The translations under genes were made by a program, and so were the position numbers. Source: Eretmocerus hayati (Eukaryota > Arthropoda > Insecta > Hymenoptera > Aphelinidae). Taken from it: a DNA stretch of 64,000 bases. Below are positions 25,030 to 35,205 of the stretch, piece after piece. Where the stretch lies: NCBI GenBank assembly GCA_029851415.1, contig CM056741.1:162861685-162925684 (forward strand), in the 5' to 3' direction. Numbering within the stretch: the first letter of the stretch is position 1; each line of letters starts with the position of its first letter. The notes under the pieces were generated by a model. That model made no database searches. It was not told the origin of the DNA and was given only the letters and a program-made list of their open reading frames with translations.

Positions 25030-25031
25030 TA

Positions 25032-26518
25032 TATCCCGCGGGCCTTAATCTAGATAGTTTTCCCCGCGGAAGGTTGGAAGAAAAAATCCAGCGGTTCCCA
25101 TTTCCACCTAGTTTACATTTAATGAACAATCTATCTTGTTTTTCTCATTGACACGTGGATATGACTAAACCATACATTGTGCCGTATCCTTCCAAACCCC
25201 CAGAAACGTTTTATGATCATAGATGGGTACATTCAAAAGATTGGTGCAGAATCATCTAATCATGAAATTGAGTCATATTTAAATTACTACCCTATCGCTT
25301 TGATTGTTATCTAATAATTATTCGACTCCATGATCAGATGATTCGTGGACTCCTTTGAAGTGTATGATCAAGAAGAGCGTTTGAAGGTTCGGAGAGATGT
25401 GCACCGCGTAACAGTGAGAGTAACAAGATAGTTTGTCCATACTAAATGTAAACTAGGTGGAAATGGGAATCGTTTTGAATTTTCTTTCACCCCTCCGTGA
25501 GAAAAACGTTTTAGAATGAGGGCCCAGTAATTTTTTCATATCCAACTACACTACTATTCGATTCAAAATTAAATTCATCATTCTTGAACATATCTAACTG
25601 TTAGTAGTCAATGACTAATTCATTAGAATATGTGAAAACGTTGTAGATATTCTCAAAACCATTGAATCACAAATAGACCAATCACCATCAGTCACGGTAA
25701 TCCAATTTTTTCGCAGATGTCAAAGAATGAAATATGTCTATATTTAAAGGAGTTTGTCGTGTAAGAGCTAAAAAACAAAAGTTCCAGTTATCTTTAAAGC
25801 ATTTGCAGCATCAAATCAGAATAAATCACCCTATTGGGTCTATTTCTCTGGGGGGAATCGAGACCAAAGGTAAATATGTTCATTCATGTATAAATTGCAT
25901 AAGAACCCCCCGGAGCTGTGAGAAATGAGGAAAGTTTCAATCTGCGCTTTCAATCTGAGTTTATAGTGCGACAAATTGCCGCGCGCGTTTTCCCTACGGT
26001 ATGTATACACGAATACCCTCAGAAGAACCCATCTAAAAAGAAAGCAAGAATTTTTACTAGTGAGTACATAGCTGTTGGCGTCTTCGTTTTCAATTTCTTT
26101 GCTACACTTTGAAGAATTTTATAATATCTTCCGTGGCAACAGAACGTGATGAGAAATACGAAATAAGCTTATACATTGCATCACTTGCAAATGAAACTCA
26201 ATCTCAGTTATGGATAGAGAGCTCCTTTGAATGAGTCCGGTCGCATCTTCGGGATTCTGCAGTAAACTTCGAAGGTTGTTTTTTCATCTTTACAGTCTGC
26301 GGAAGAATCAGAGTGAACACATACCATCGTCATCGTTGATATATAGCTGGAATAATTTCAATCGAATCCTCTGCAACATATTATGAGCGATCCAGAGAAC
26401 AGAATTTAGACGAAGCTGCGTCTGCGCGGGCCCTTTGAATTTGAATCTCATCCTACACAACAAGGAGTAATAATTTCCTTCGAAACTCTGACCACCAACC
26501 AACACTACCACCAATAAT
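25032..26518. other. Intergenic, no gene seen
   Basis: AT-rich DNA between the MITE and the retrotransposon, with no domain-bearing frame or RNA gene recognised. The last bases before the TC tract are rich in ACC. Confidence 0.55.
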
Positions 26519-26533
26519 TCTCTCTCTCTCTCT

Positions 26534-26536
<3 letters not shown>
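26519..26536. repeat. (TC)9 at the 3' side of the retrotransposon
   Basis: A TC run that directly abuts the poly(T) (minus-strand poly(A)) tail of the element. It mirrors the longer TC run on the other side and is part of the presumed target microsatellite. Confidence 0.9.
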
Positions 26537-26571
<35 letters not shown>

Positions 26572-27037
26572 GTGGTTAGAGGGCAAAATCTGCCTCAGGA
26601 TCCCTCGGATCCGTCCCCAGACACCGGACTGGTTCAGCTTACGCGGACTACGCATAGCCCACGCAGGCCATACCAGGCGGGACACGGGTTTGGGTGGGGC
26701 CCACCGAGAGGTGGGCCCGGCCGTGTAATATCCCTCTCCCCTCGATGTCCGATACCTAGGGCATCGGGCAATCAAGAAGGAGATCCACCTGCATCTACCA
26801 TCTCATCCCGGAACCGCGTGAGCATTACTTCAGGATGAGCGGCATGTCTCGCGCTCGATTGCGAGCGTTCCTCTCCTCCATCTTCTCTCTTCGGCCACTT
26901 GTCGGCATCTTCTATCTTCATTCTTCATTGTTCCCTCTCCTTCTTCTTTCTTCCCTCTTCTTTCTTCTTTCTTCCCTCGTCAGTGCATCAGATTCCTCCT
27001 GGAATCATTTGGGCCTCTTCTGTTTCAATCGGCAGAG

Positions 27038-30000
27038 TCACTGTAATTCGCCTGCTTCGAGGCGCCTTACTTCCCTCTCTTTCTCCTCTTTGCGGGTCAT
27101 CACCAGCTTGATGTATCCGGTGAGTCTATCCCATGTCTCCTGGTTGCGGAGCAAGTACGGGACGAGATTCTCAGGTGTTAGTTGAGCACCCAGCCATTCA
27201 TCCAGCTCGGCGCGCTCTCTCCGGGTGTCGCTGCACTTGAACAGGGCATGTTCGGCGTCATCCCATTCGTCCCCGCATGACTGACATGCTGGGGTCGTCC
27301 TCTTCTTGAACCTGGTTAGATAGGAACCGAAGCAACCATGATCGCTCAGTGCCTGCGTCGTCCAGTAGTCCATCTCTCCGTGGGTGCGTTCCGCCCACTT
27401 GGCTACGTCACGGATCAGCCGGTGCGTCCATCTGCCGTTTGCAAATGGCGAATCCCACTCAGTTTGCCAATGCTCAAGGGTGGTTTCCTTCTCGTTGTCG
27501 CGGATGATCTCCTTCATCGTCGGAGTGAGTACTCGTTCGGCTCCGATCACTTTTTGGCGGTCCCAGATCCTCACTCGCTCCGCGACGAGCAAGTGGATGG
27601 GCGGAGTACTCGCCAATACGTAAGCCGCATCTCCTGACACAGTGCGGTAGGCACGGATACTTCTCAGGGCCGCTCTTCGGTGGACAGGCCCCATTCTCTT
27701 CTCGATGATGGTCTTCTCTACTCTCTTTCCCCACACGGGTGCACCGTAGAGCATGATAGAGGTGCTGACGGTATTGAGAAGTGCGCGCCTCTTTTCCTTG
27801 GGTCCTCCGATATTCGGCATCAGCCGTTGAAGCGCCGCACCAACCCTGCTCGCTTTTTGAGCGGCCTCCTGGATGTGCTTCTTGAACGACCACTTGTCGT
27901 CAAGCCATACGCCGAGGTATTTCAGCTCTGTCTTGCGTGGGATCTCTTGCCCGTTGATGTAAAAGTGGGGCAAGTCAAACTTCCTGCGTCTTGTGACCAC
28001 GATTGCTTCGCACTTCTTGACAGCAAGCTCTAGGAGCCTGCTGATCATCCACTCGTAGACTCGGGCCAGCGCCTCGTTTGCGCGTCTACCCAAGAGTTCC
28101 TCGTTGTCGGACCAGACTATGAGCCCCGCGTCGTCCGCGAAAGCCACTATTATGACTCCTTCGGGCAGTTCAATAGACAGTAAACTGTCGTACTGGGTGT
28201 TCCAGTTGAACGGCCCGGAAACCGATCCCTGTCCAATTCCGGCGGACAGTTCCCGGATCTCTTGTCCCTCGTCGGTGTCGTACACGAGTGTCCTGTTCCG
28301 CAGATAGTCACTCGTGATGGCTAGTAGATAGGGCGGCACTTTACCTGCTTGGGATTGATAGACTCGCTCCCAGCTCGCGCAGTTGAACGCGTTCTTTATG
28401 TCCAACGCAATAATGGCACAGAATCCTCCTCTTCCTTGGTATGGGTTCCCTACCGACGCTTGAACCCGCTCTTGGACCTCCTCGATCGCGTGCACAGTGC
28501 TTCGTCCCTTCCGGAACCCAAACTGCATTGGTGATAGCCCGCCGCTCTCTTCGTAGGCTTTTTCTACCCTGTTGAGCACCATCCTCTCGTACATTTTCCC
28601 GATATTGTCGAGCATGCTGAGAGGGCGTTGACCTCCTTGACCTTTAGGTATCAGGACCAGCTTCTGGCGTTTCCACTTATCCGGGAAATTTCCCGCGCTC
28701 AGACAGATGTTGAAGAGGTCGAGGAGTATATCTGGGTTGTATTTGAAGACCAGTTTCAGAGCCTCGTTTGGAATGCCGTCCAGGCCAGGGGCCTTGCCGT
28801 TTGGCAGCCTCTTCGCCGCTATGAGTAGCTCTTGCATAGTAAAGAGCGGGACGGGGTCGTCGCTCTCTGGAGGGAATGTGACTCTGGGTTCTCCTGCTGG
28901 GAAGAGGTCTTCCACGATGCTGCGCAAGGTAGCTGCATCAGTCGGTGCTGGGTTGCCCCTCCGGGGTCGGACCTTGGACATGACCACGCGGTATGGCGTA
29001 CCCCACGGGTCTCCATTAACCATGTCGCACAATTCACCCCAGCACTTCTCTTTGCTTCTCCGGATGGCTAGAACGAGAGCCTTCTTTGCTTCTCTGTACG
29101 CCCTATCATCTTCCCCCAGTGATGGTCGTTTTAGTTTCCTTGATCGCCACGCGGTTCTCCTTTTCTTATTGCTCGTTCTTCGTAGGGCTTTTATCTCGTC
29201 GGTGATCCAGTACTCTGGTTTCCTCCAAAAGCATGATGTTGTCTTGCGAGGCATCGATGCGTCACAAGCTCTTGTGATGGTGGTCGTCACCATATCCACA
29301 GCCTCGTCCGCGGTGATGTTCATCGGGAGATCTTCGGCTGTTCCTATCGATTCCCGGAATTTCCCCTCATCCAGCTTGCGTACCTGCCACCCCGTCGGTC
29401 GCGGTCTGTGTGTCGTCTGTCTCTGTCTGTCAGTCCTAAGCCGAAACCGAATATGTCGATGGTCACTCAATGTTTCCGTGTCCAGAACCTCCCACGATGT
29501 CATACGTCCCATGAGCGACGGGCTCATGAACGTCAGGTCGAGGACCGAAGACGAACCTCCCTCCCTGGACCGAGTGTCGTGCCGGTGGTAGGTGATAACC
29601 CCCGTCTCGTTCGCGAGCACTAATCCCAATGCCTCCATGGCATCAGCGAGTATTACCCCCCGTCTATCACGCGGCCCCCCGCTCCAAGTCGGTTCCTTGG
29701 AGTTGAAATCCCCCGCGATTATAACTGGGCCCCCCCATTGCCTCACATCCTCTTCTAGGTCATGGAGCTCGTCTTCGAATTCGTGCATCTTGAGCGACGG
29801 CGAATAGTAGCAGCTGTAGACTGCTGTGCCCTCTATGGTCTTTCGAGCGAAACCGCGGCCACTAACAGCTGGTCCAGTCTCACGGATCGCAGGATTCATG
29901 ATCTGGATTACGGCTGTCCTCCAGTGATCGAAAGTGGATCGAGAGAATTCGCGCTTCCGAGGCGGTTCGGAGATAATCAGAACATCGATCCCTCCTTCTT

Positions 30001-30070
30001 TGGCTACAGCGTGTAGGAGATCGTCTGCGTCCCCGCTCTTCCTGAGGTTGGCTTGGATGAAGCTAGCCAT
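27038..30070 (-). CDS. Retrotransposon ORF2: endonuclease-reverse transcriptase
   Basis: 1010 aa if started at the ATG at 30070-30068; the open frame extends upstream without an ATG. The N-terminal 230 residues are an AP-type endonuclease with QANLRKS, ISEPP, GDFNSK and the late SDHR motif, which would nick the target. The reverse transcriptase follows, with GFRKGRST, the ALDIKNAFN block, GIGQGSVSGP and the catalytic AFADDA. Near the C terminus a CQSC..H..KC finger is the type seen in R1-like ORF2 proteins. The chosen ATG overlaps the ORF1 stop within ATGGCTAG, which favours coupled translation. All key residues that I can identify are present and there is no frameshift, so it may be active. 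Opposite-strand frames here are shadows. Confidence 0.95.
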   Translation of the reverse strand: MASFIQANLRKSGDADDLLHAVAKEGGIDVLIISEPPRKREFSRSTFDHWRTAVIQIMNPAIRETGPAVSGRGFARKTIEGTAVYSCYYSPSLKMHEFEDELHDLEEDVRQWGGPVIIAGDFNSKEPTWSGGPRDRRGVILADAMEALGLVLANETGVITYHRHDTRSREGGSSSVLDLTFMSPSLMGRMTSWEVLDTETLSDHRHIRFRLRTDRQRQTTHRPRPTGWQVRKLDEGKFRESIGTAEDLPMNITADEAVDMVTTTITRACDASMPRKTTSCFWRKPEYWITDEIKALRRTSNKKRRTAWRSRKLKRPSLGEDDRAYREAKKALVLAIRRSKEKCWGELCDMVNGDPWGTPYRVVMSKVRPRRGNPAPTDAATLRSIVEDLFPAGEPRVTFPPESDDPVPLFTMQELLIAAKRLPNGKAPGLDGIPNEALKLVFKYNPDILLDLFNICLSAGNFPDKWKRQKLVLIPKGQGGQRPLSMLDNIGKMYERMVLNRVEKAYEESGGLSPMQFGFRKGRSTVHAIEEVQERVQASVGNPYQGRGGFCAIIALDIKNAFNCASWERVYQSQAGKVPPYLLAITSDYLRNRTLVYDTDEGQEIRELSAGIGQGSVSGPFNWNTQYDSLLSIELPEGVIIVAFADDAGLIVWSDNEELLGRRANEALARVYEWMISRLLELAVKKCEAIVVTRRRKFDLPHFYINGQEIPRKTELKYLGVWLDDKWSFKKHIQEAAQKASRVGAALQRLMPNIGGPKEKRRALLNTVSTSIMLYGAPVWGKRVEKTIIEKRMGPVHRRAALRSIRAYRTVSGDAAYVLASTPPIHLLVAERVRIWDRQKVIGAERVLTPTMKEIIRDNEKETTLEHWQTEWDSPFANGRWTHRLIRDVAKWAERTHGEMDYWTTQALSDHGCFGSYLTRFKKRTTPACQSCGDEWDDAEHALFKCSDTRRERAELDEWLGAQLTPENLVPYLLRNQETWDRLTGYIKLVMTRKEEKEREVRRLEAGELQ

Positions 30071-31874
30071 TTCTTCCCTTCCTGCGTCTATATGTGGTTC
30101 TTGCCTTCTGGTACGCAGTGCAGTTGCTGGCCCCAGATCTGTGGTCAGATTTGGACCCGATCGCCACACAGCTTAGGCATTTTGGTTTTTCCTTGCAAAT
30201 CGCAGCAAGGTGCCCTGGTTCGCCGCATTGGAAGCAGAGTTTTGGTTTCCGTTCCTCTGCCTTCTCTTTTTTGCACCCCGAGGCCTTGTGCCCGTACTCT
30301 AAGCAGTTATAGCACCGTGGGATGCCACCCTTCTCGCGGATCCTGACTCTGCCCCATCCAACCTTTGGCTCCTTCCAGTCGAGGAGATGGTGGGCCAGTC
30401 TCGTTGCGATCGAGACAACAGCGGTTTGGGTGCCGCGGTAGCCACTCCGGATGGACTTGACTACAACGGCACCCTTCTCGTTTTCTGGTAGGGCCTTCGC
30501 GAGGTCATCCCGCACCTTGATTATGTCGACATCGTAGTCGACTCCGAGAACCTCGAGGGTCGTGCTGTTTGCTAGACAGTGGACAGCTCCTTCTTGCCCG
30601 ACGACTGGTGCCAAGGCTGCCTTGACGGCGGCGACATCGGTGCCCTTCTTGAGTTCAAGAAGGACTTGGCCTTCTTGGGTCTTGCGGATGCCCGTGACCT
30701 TGGAGCCCACTTCTTCATCGAGGTCATCCGTTTTTATCCTGCGCAGCATGTCTGCGTAGGTTAGCCCACCTTGTTTGGCCGTAACGAGGACGGCTTCGGG
30801 CTTCACCCTTCTCGGCTTCATTTTCGCTTTCTTCCCGGCGGCATCGTCCGATCTACCACTCTTCTTTGCCCTTCTCGCTTGTTTCTTTGACACCACTTCC
30901 TTCCAAGGCCCATTCTGCTCGGGCCGATTGGGCGTTGATGTCGAGCGCGGTGTCCCGAGACCTCCCGGTGGAGGACCGTATCGCGTCGCCTTCGAACCGC
31001 GTTGTTTTCCCGGTCGCGATTCCGGTTTCCCTGCCCCCCTTCCCTGGAAGCCACTACCCGACGCGGCCGGTTTTCTTGTGACCGGAGGCTGCATATTCCC
31101 CCTCGCTTTCAGGGTCTTTTCCGTTTCGAGGAGCGTTGTCTCGAAAGCAGCCCGCTTCGCCTTGTCTGTCGCGAGTAGGCCTTCGAGCGCGTGGCCTATC
31201 TTCTTGAGCTCTTCGATGTCACCCTTGGTCCCTTCTGGATTGCTGGAAACAGACTCGGCTATTCCTATAACCAAGTTGAAGTGCTCGAGGAGGAGATATG
31301 TCTTCTCCTCCGTCTCTTCCCGGCACGTTTTCAGGTCTTCCCATTTCCCCATGAGATCGCCTGCCTCGTTTCCACTCCTCTGTCGTGCCGCATCTCTGGT
31401 TGAGGGGATGTGGTCAATCTCCACCCTATCAGGCACCTCATCGTGCACTCCCCTCTCGAGCAAACCGTTTTCAGGAGTCAGGATTGTTCCGTTCCCCTGG
31501 GACCCTATAGTGGAGTCAGACTCGCTCGAGTCTGAGCTCAAGTTGACGGCGTCATCAACCTCGTTGCTGAGTTGCGTGATCTGGATCCTGATAGCGGGGT
31601 TGATCTTCAGCAGCTTCTCTGCCGCCTCTCGTGCTTCTGCTGCAACTTTTGCGTTCATCCCTCGTTGGCTCCGAAATGTGAGCTTTGATTGTTTGAGCAC
31701 TCGCTTCTCTGCTCCGTCACTCGGGCCCTTTCTCTTCCTGCTAGGGGTGAGCTCAGCTTCTCCATGGCGTAGGTTTTTTTCTCCCGCACCCTCCACCTGC
31801 AGCGTATTTCCATCGCTTGTAGCTGTACGCGTTATTCCACCAGCCAAGTGTGCCACTGGTGGCGCGTTTTGCAT
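30063..31874 (-). CDS. Retrotransposon ORF1: gag-like zinc-knuckle protein
   Basis: 603 aa starting at the first in-frame ATG; an in-frame TAA lies just upstream beyond a G10/C6 run. The first half is charged and low in complexity, with Ser/Glu-rich and basic stretches. The C-terminal third has CCHC knuckles CYNCLEYGHKASGC and CFQCGEPGHLAAIC, then CLSC with a following His/Cys that may form a third. Such proteins bind the element RNA and form the RNP. The arrangement of gag-like knuckles plus a basic tail is usual for R1-type ORF1. It ends TAG at 30065-30063, overlapping the ORF2 ATG. Confidence 0.93.
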   Translation of the reverse strand: MQNAPPVAHLAGGITRTATSDGNTLQVEGAGEKNLRHGEAELTPSRKRKGPSDGAEKRVLKQSKLTFRSQRGMNAKVAAEAREAAEKLLKINPAIRIQITQLSNEVDDAVNLSSDSSESDSTIGSQGNGTILTPENGLLERGVHDEVPDRVEIDHIPSTRDAARQRSGNEAGDLMGKWEDLKTCREETEEKTYLLLEHFNLVIGIAESVSSNPEGTKGDIEELKKIGHALEGLLATDKAKRAAFETTLLETEKTLKARGNMQPPVTRKPAASGSGFQGRGAGKPESRPGKQRGSKATRYGPPPGGLGTPRSTSTPNRPEQNGPWKEVVSKKQARRAKKSGRSDDAAGKKAKMKPRRVKPEAVLVTAKQGGLTYADMLRRIKTDDLDEEVGSKVTGIRKTQEGQVLLELKKGTDVAAVKAALAPVVGQEGAVHCLANSTTLEVLGVDYDVDIIKVRDDLAKALPENEKGAVVVKSIRSGYRGTQTAVVSIATRLAHHLLDWKEPKVGWGRVRIREKGGIPRCYNCLEYGHKASGCKKEKAEERKPKLCFQCGEPGHLAAICKEKPKCLSCVAIGSKSDHRSGASNCTAYQKARTTYRRRKGRNG

Positions 31875-32205
31875 CGTTGGGGGGCCCCCCCCCCAAGATC
31901 CGAATGGGGCCCCGCTTTACTTGGGGAATTCTTGCCGTCAATGCTGGACATCATCTTCTTTCTTCTTCCAGGGCCTGGAATCGCATGCTGGCCGACCCCG
32001 GACCAGACCAGCACGGGTGTGGTGTGTTGTGTGATGCGTGTTCTGTATAATGTTGGTATGTCTGTGTAATGCTTGAGCAAGCGTAAGTATGGTGCGTGTA
32101 GAGTGTAGTGTGTGTGTTAGTGTAAGTGTAGGACTCGGGTCCGGAGGGGCGTCACTCCCTCAAGCTCCAAGTGCAACCCTAGGTCACACCCAAAGCCCCC
32201 TACGG

Positions 32206-32207
<2 letters not shown>

Positions 32208-32262
<55 letters not shown>
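32208..32262. repeat. (TC)27 at the 5' side of the retrotransposon
   Basis: A 55-bp pure TC run that begins immediately after the element 5' end (CCCCGTAGGGGG on the minus strand). Together with 26519-26536 it forms the interrupted target. Confidence 0.95.
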
Positions 32263-32266
<4 letters not shown>

Positions 32267-32819
32267 CGGAGCCTCTGCTCGCAATGCCACCCCCCGATGA
32301 ATTATAATCACATTGCGTTGCGGCGTCCTTTCAGAGGTAGGTATTGGTGACGAGAGACTGCGAGTTGACGAGGAAATATTGATGGAATGAAAAATACGAA
32401 GCAGAGGCCACAAGGATTGGCAGATTCAGGATTTCACCTTACGGTCGGGAATTTGATTATTTCCCAATGCGACAATAACATTTCTTGATCAACTTTTTGT
32501 GCTGTCAATAGAAGTCGGCCACTATAGAGTTGCTCACTGATTTTGCTGATTTTTTGCTAATTTTCTCATCAATTCACTCACAATTGTGACCAAAATTACA
32601 ATTTTTCTCAAAGTTGGAAGTACACTGTCGAAAATTTTTTCGAAAAAGTTTCAACCAATAAGTGGATGAAAATTCAACTACTATCAGTATGGTTATAAAT
32701 ACGAAACTCTGAACGTTACCCACGAGACGAATAGATAGTAGACCCCTTGAGGGACATTATTGAATGAAAAAAAAAAAAACCAATCTTCGTTGTATATAAC
32801 AAATTTTTTCATGAACAAA
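32263..32819. other. Intergenic, no gene seen
   Basis: AT-rich DNA with no gene or RNA feature recognised. An A13 run occurs near 32767. Confidence 0.55.
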
Positions 32820-32945
32820 TAATAATGAACATCGGCGCTCGTCGGTGGCATCGCTGAGAGCCTGTTTGACCAAAAATTCAGGTTAAGCAACATTACGGCG
32901 GTGGTAGTACGCGGATTGGTTACCGTGCCCATCTGGGTTTGCCAA
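32820..32945 (+). repeat. 5S rRNA-like repeat, isolated copy
   Basis: It contains ACATCGG..GCATCGCTGAGAG, then AGGTTAAGCAAC and, at 5S-like spacing, GTAGTACGCGGATTGGTTACCG. Compared with arthropod 5S rRNA (GTTAAGCAAC..GTACTTGGATGGGTGACCG) this is a decayed match to the internal promoter region. It is collinear with each arm of the palindrome at 33020-33560. Confidence 0.6.
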
Positions 32946-33019
32946 AACTAAGTTGCGTACAAAATTCACACCGACACTGGTATTATGGGTATAGATACCG
33001 GACACATCAGATTGATAGG

Positions 33020-33560
33020 TATGGTGAGCCCCAGGCTATATGATTGGATCAAAAAACAAGTTTTATAACATACAAATGAAAATAAACATCAACGGCATCG
33101 CTGCGAATTTCCTCGGACAAAAATTCGAGTTAACACGTTCGCTGCGGAGGCTGAAATCGATGATCTTTCTCCAGGTGCGGCGGGGCCCACCGGTGAGGCC
33201 CGCTCAATGTTATTTCCCATAAGGCCAAAATCCTCAGCACTGAGGGAAAGACACGCGAGGACCACCGGTGGGCCCAACCGCAGCGAACGTGTTAAGCAAC
33301 GGCGGGGGTCGTATTTGAATGGGTGACCGTTCGTCTTACTTTGCGAAGCGTAGCTTGTCTGATATTAGAAACTAGGCAAATACAAGATGAGCGGTCACCC
33401 ATCCGAATACGGTCCCCACCAAGATGTTGCTTAACCCGGAATTTTGACCGAAAAGGGTTTCAGCGATGCGTCCGATCTTCATTTTCATTTATTTACGAAA
33501 AACTATGATGAAACTTGTTTTTCCGACTCAATAATGTCACCCGGAGCCCACCACCTATTC
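33020..33560. repeat. Palindromic repeat with a 5S-like block in each arm
   Basis: Two arms face tail to tail around about 33350. The right arm, read on the minus strand, has GGGTTAAGCAACATC, a 20-base gap, then GGATGGGTGACCGC. Both blocks are exact for arthropod 5S rRNA and the spacing is within a base. The left arm has TTAA..GCAACGG and GAATGGGTGACCG, interrupted by a 158-bp insertion. Outer parts (AAACAAGTTT..AAATGAAAAT..GCATCGCTG) also pair. It is too diverged and rearranged to be a functional 5S gene; a 5S-derived (SINE3-like) or fold-back repeat is more likely. Confidence 0.65.
33134..33291. mobile_element. TTAA-flanked MITE (piggyBac-type), copy 1
   Basis: A 158-bp element. It begins CACGTTCGCTGCGG, ends CCGCAGCGAACGTG and is flanked on both sides by TTAA (33130-33133 and 33292-33295), the piggyBac duplication. 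Internally it has GGGCCCACCGGTGAGGCCC and a second ACCGGTGGGCCC. It splits the conserved GTTAAGCAAC of the surrounding 5S-like repeat exactly at TTAA. It is non-coding. Confidence 0.85.
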
Positions 33561-35150
33561 ATCTTATGAGTACCGTAATTGGAACTATAATAAAAAAGTA
33601 GGTGAATTTTACCCGCAAGTTAGGCTTGGCAGACTCAGATGAATGCGGATACCTAACATTCACTTGGTATACAGTTAGGACATTTTTTGGAGAACGGATA
33701 TAACACAAACTTTTGAGAAGAACACATATTTAGTATCTCTGTGTTACCTATTAGGGTCCCATGCATATTATATGTGAGTGAATATCGGGCAATTTATAAT
33801 TAGTCGCAAAGTTCAAGATCAATTTCCGATTCCTACACGACTCCCGGGACCTCTTCAAGAACTGGCTGGTTTTTTGGAAATTCAACCAAAATGGTTAATA
33901 ATTCTACCAAATAGTTGAAAAATATAGCAGCTGCCACGAGTTTTGGTTGAAATTTTAATCAATTCTTCAAAGTATACTCCTCAAGAATTGGTCGTGTGGA
34001 GATGGAATAAGGTAAGTGACCCCAACATGCCAAAAAATCGCCAAAAAATTGCATTTAGTAAAACTAGTATATACCAAAAAATTTTGGTCCAACATATCTT
34101 GACGTACTCTAGCGCATTCGATTTCTTGGTTTGAAGGCCTTGGAAGTTCGTTTTTAGAAATTGCAACACTTGATTTTGGAGCGATTTTATAAGCAAAATA
34201 CGGAGATCGTGTGTGAAACTGGGGGCTTTTTTGCAGCTTAAAAACTAATGAATCCCAGAATGTGTTCATCCAACGAAATGAAGTGGCGGGAACCACATTA
34301 AAATTACTCAGCCTCTATATCTAGCAACCGGTATATTCAAGCTTCAATGTTTGAATTTACGTTTAATTATTTTCAATTCACCTTAGAATAAACATTACAT
34401 ATCCCATTAGTAAAACTTCTTAGGTTCATATCAAACTTTCCAGGATAATCAACAAAGTTTACCAATTGATGTGTAGAAATTGATATGAATGATCTGCAAA
34501 TGTTGCTCTCAGATTTTCAAGAATCGTTGATTCCCACAATGTCCTATGAGTATTAAGAGGAATCAATAAAAATTAATTCCAAGTTTATGGAAGTTATTAA
34601 CAAATTTCTCTTAGTTTACAAGCAGGTACACGTAAATTTAAAATCATCACGGAAACAGTCATTTATACTTTTGCATAAAATAAATGCGCGTGGTGAAATA
34701 CTCGGATATTTTGATTAATCGTACTACGCGAAAAGCACATAGAGAAAGAGGCAGATTTAAAGGTATGTAGGGGGTTTCGTGAATCTCATAGGGCCAGGAT
34801 TAACGAGGAGTGCAGGCTTTTGTGTAACGAGGCTAATTAATGCACGCGACAAGCGCAGATCCCATTGTAATTGGCTCTTAAATAACCAGCCTGGACTAAT
34901 TATAGATGCACCAATCGATGTTGCTCGTCTCTGATGTGCTATATACAGCTTCATCATTCACGCATCGATACCCCCCGCGTTTCAAACTGATGCGTCTCTT
35001 TTTTTTTTTTATAGTAGGTTGATTTTTTTGTCCCACGAGGGTTGATGCAGGTTAGTAGATGATCATGATCACAATGAAAAGGCCCTATTTTCCTTTCCTC
35101 ATTGACGTCGGTAGTGGCCATAGGGGGTATAAAGGTCATTGAACCTTGTA

Positions 35151-35205
<55 letters not shown>

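Larger units (their letters stand above)
26537..32207 (-). mobile_element. Full-length R1-clade-like non-LTR retrotransposon
   Basis: A 5.67-kb minus-strand element. It comprises a 5' UTR (32207 to 31875), ORF1 (31874-30063), ORF2 (30070-27038), a 3' UTR of about 470 bp and a 32-base poly(A) tail (26568-26537). Both ORFs are uninterrupted, so the copy looks young and possibly competent. It has an AP-type endonuclease, a reverse transcriptase, a C-terminal Cys/His finger and a gag-like ORF1 with zinc knuckles, an arrangement typical of the R1/LOA/Jockey-type arthropod elements. It is bounded by (TC)n on both sides, which suggests microsatellite insertion. Clade assignment is by motif, not phylogeny. 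Confidence 0.93.

Noticed and set aside
28707..32034. Long plus-strand frames (for example 28707-29591 and 30775-32034)
   Set aside because: They are antisense shadows of the retrotransposon ORFs, which have clear endonuclease, reverse transcriptase and zinc-knuckle motifs on the minus strand.
32880..33440. Functional 5S rRNA gene
   Set aside because: Only the internal region matches; the 5' and 3' stem sequences are missing, and the copies are inverted and interrupted.
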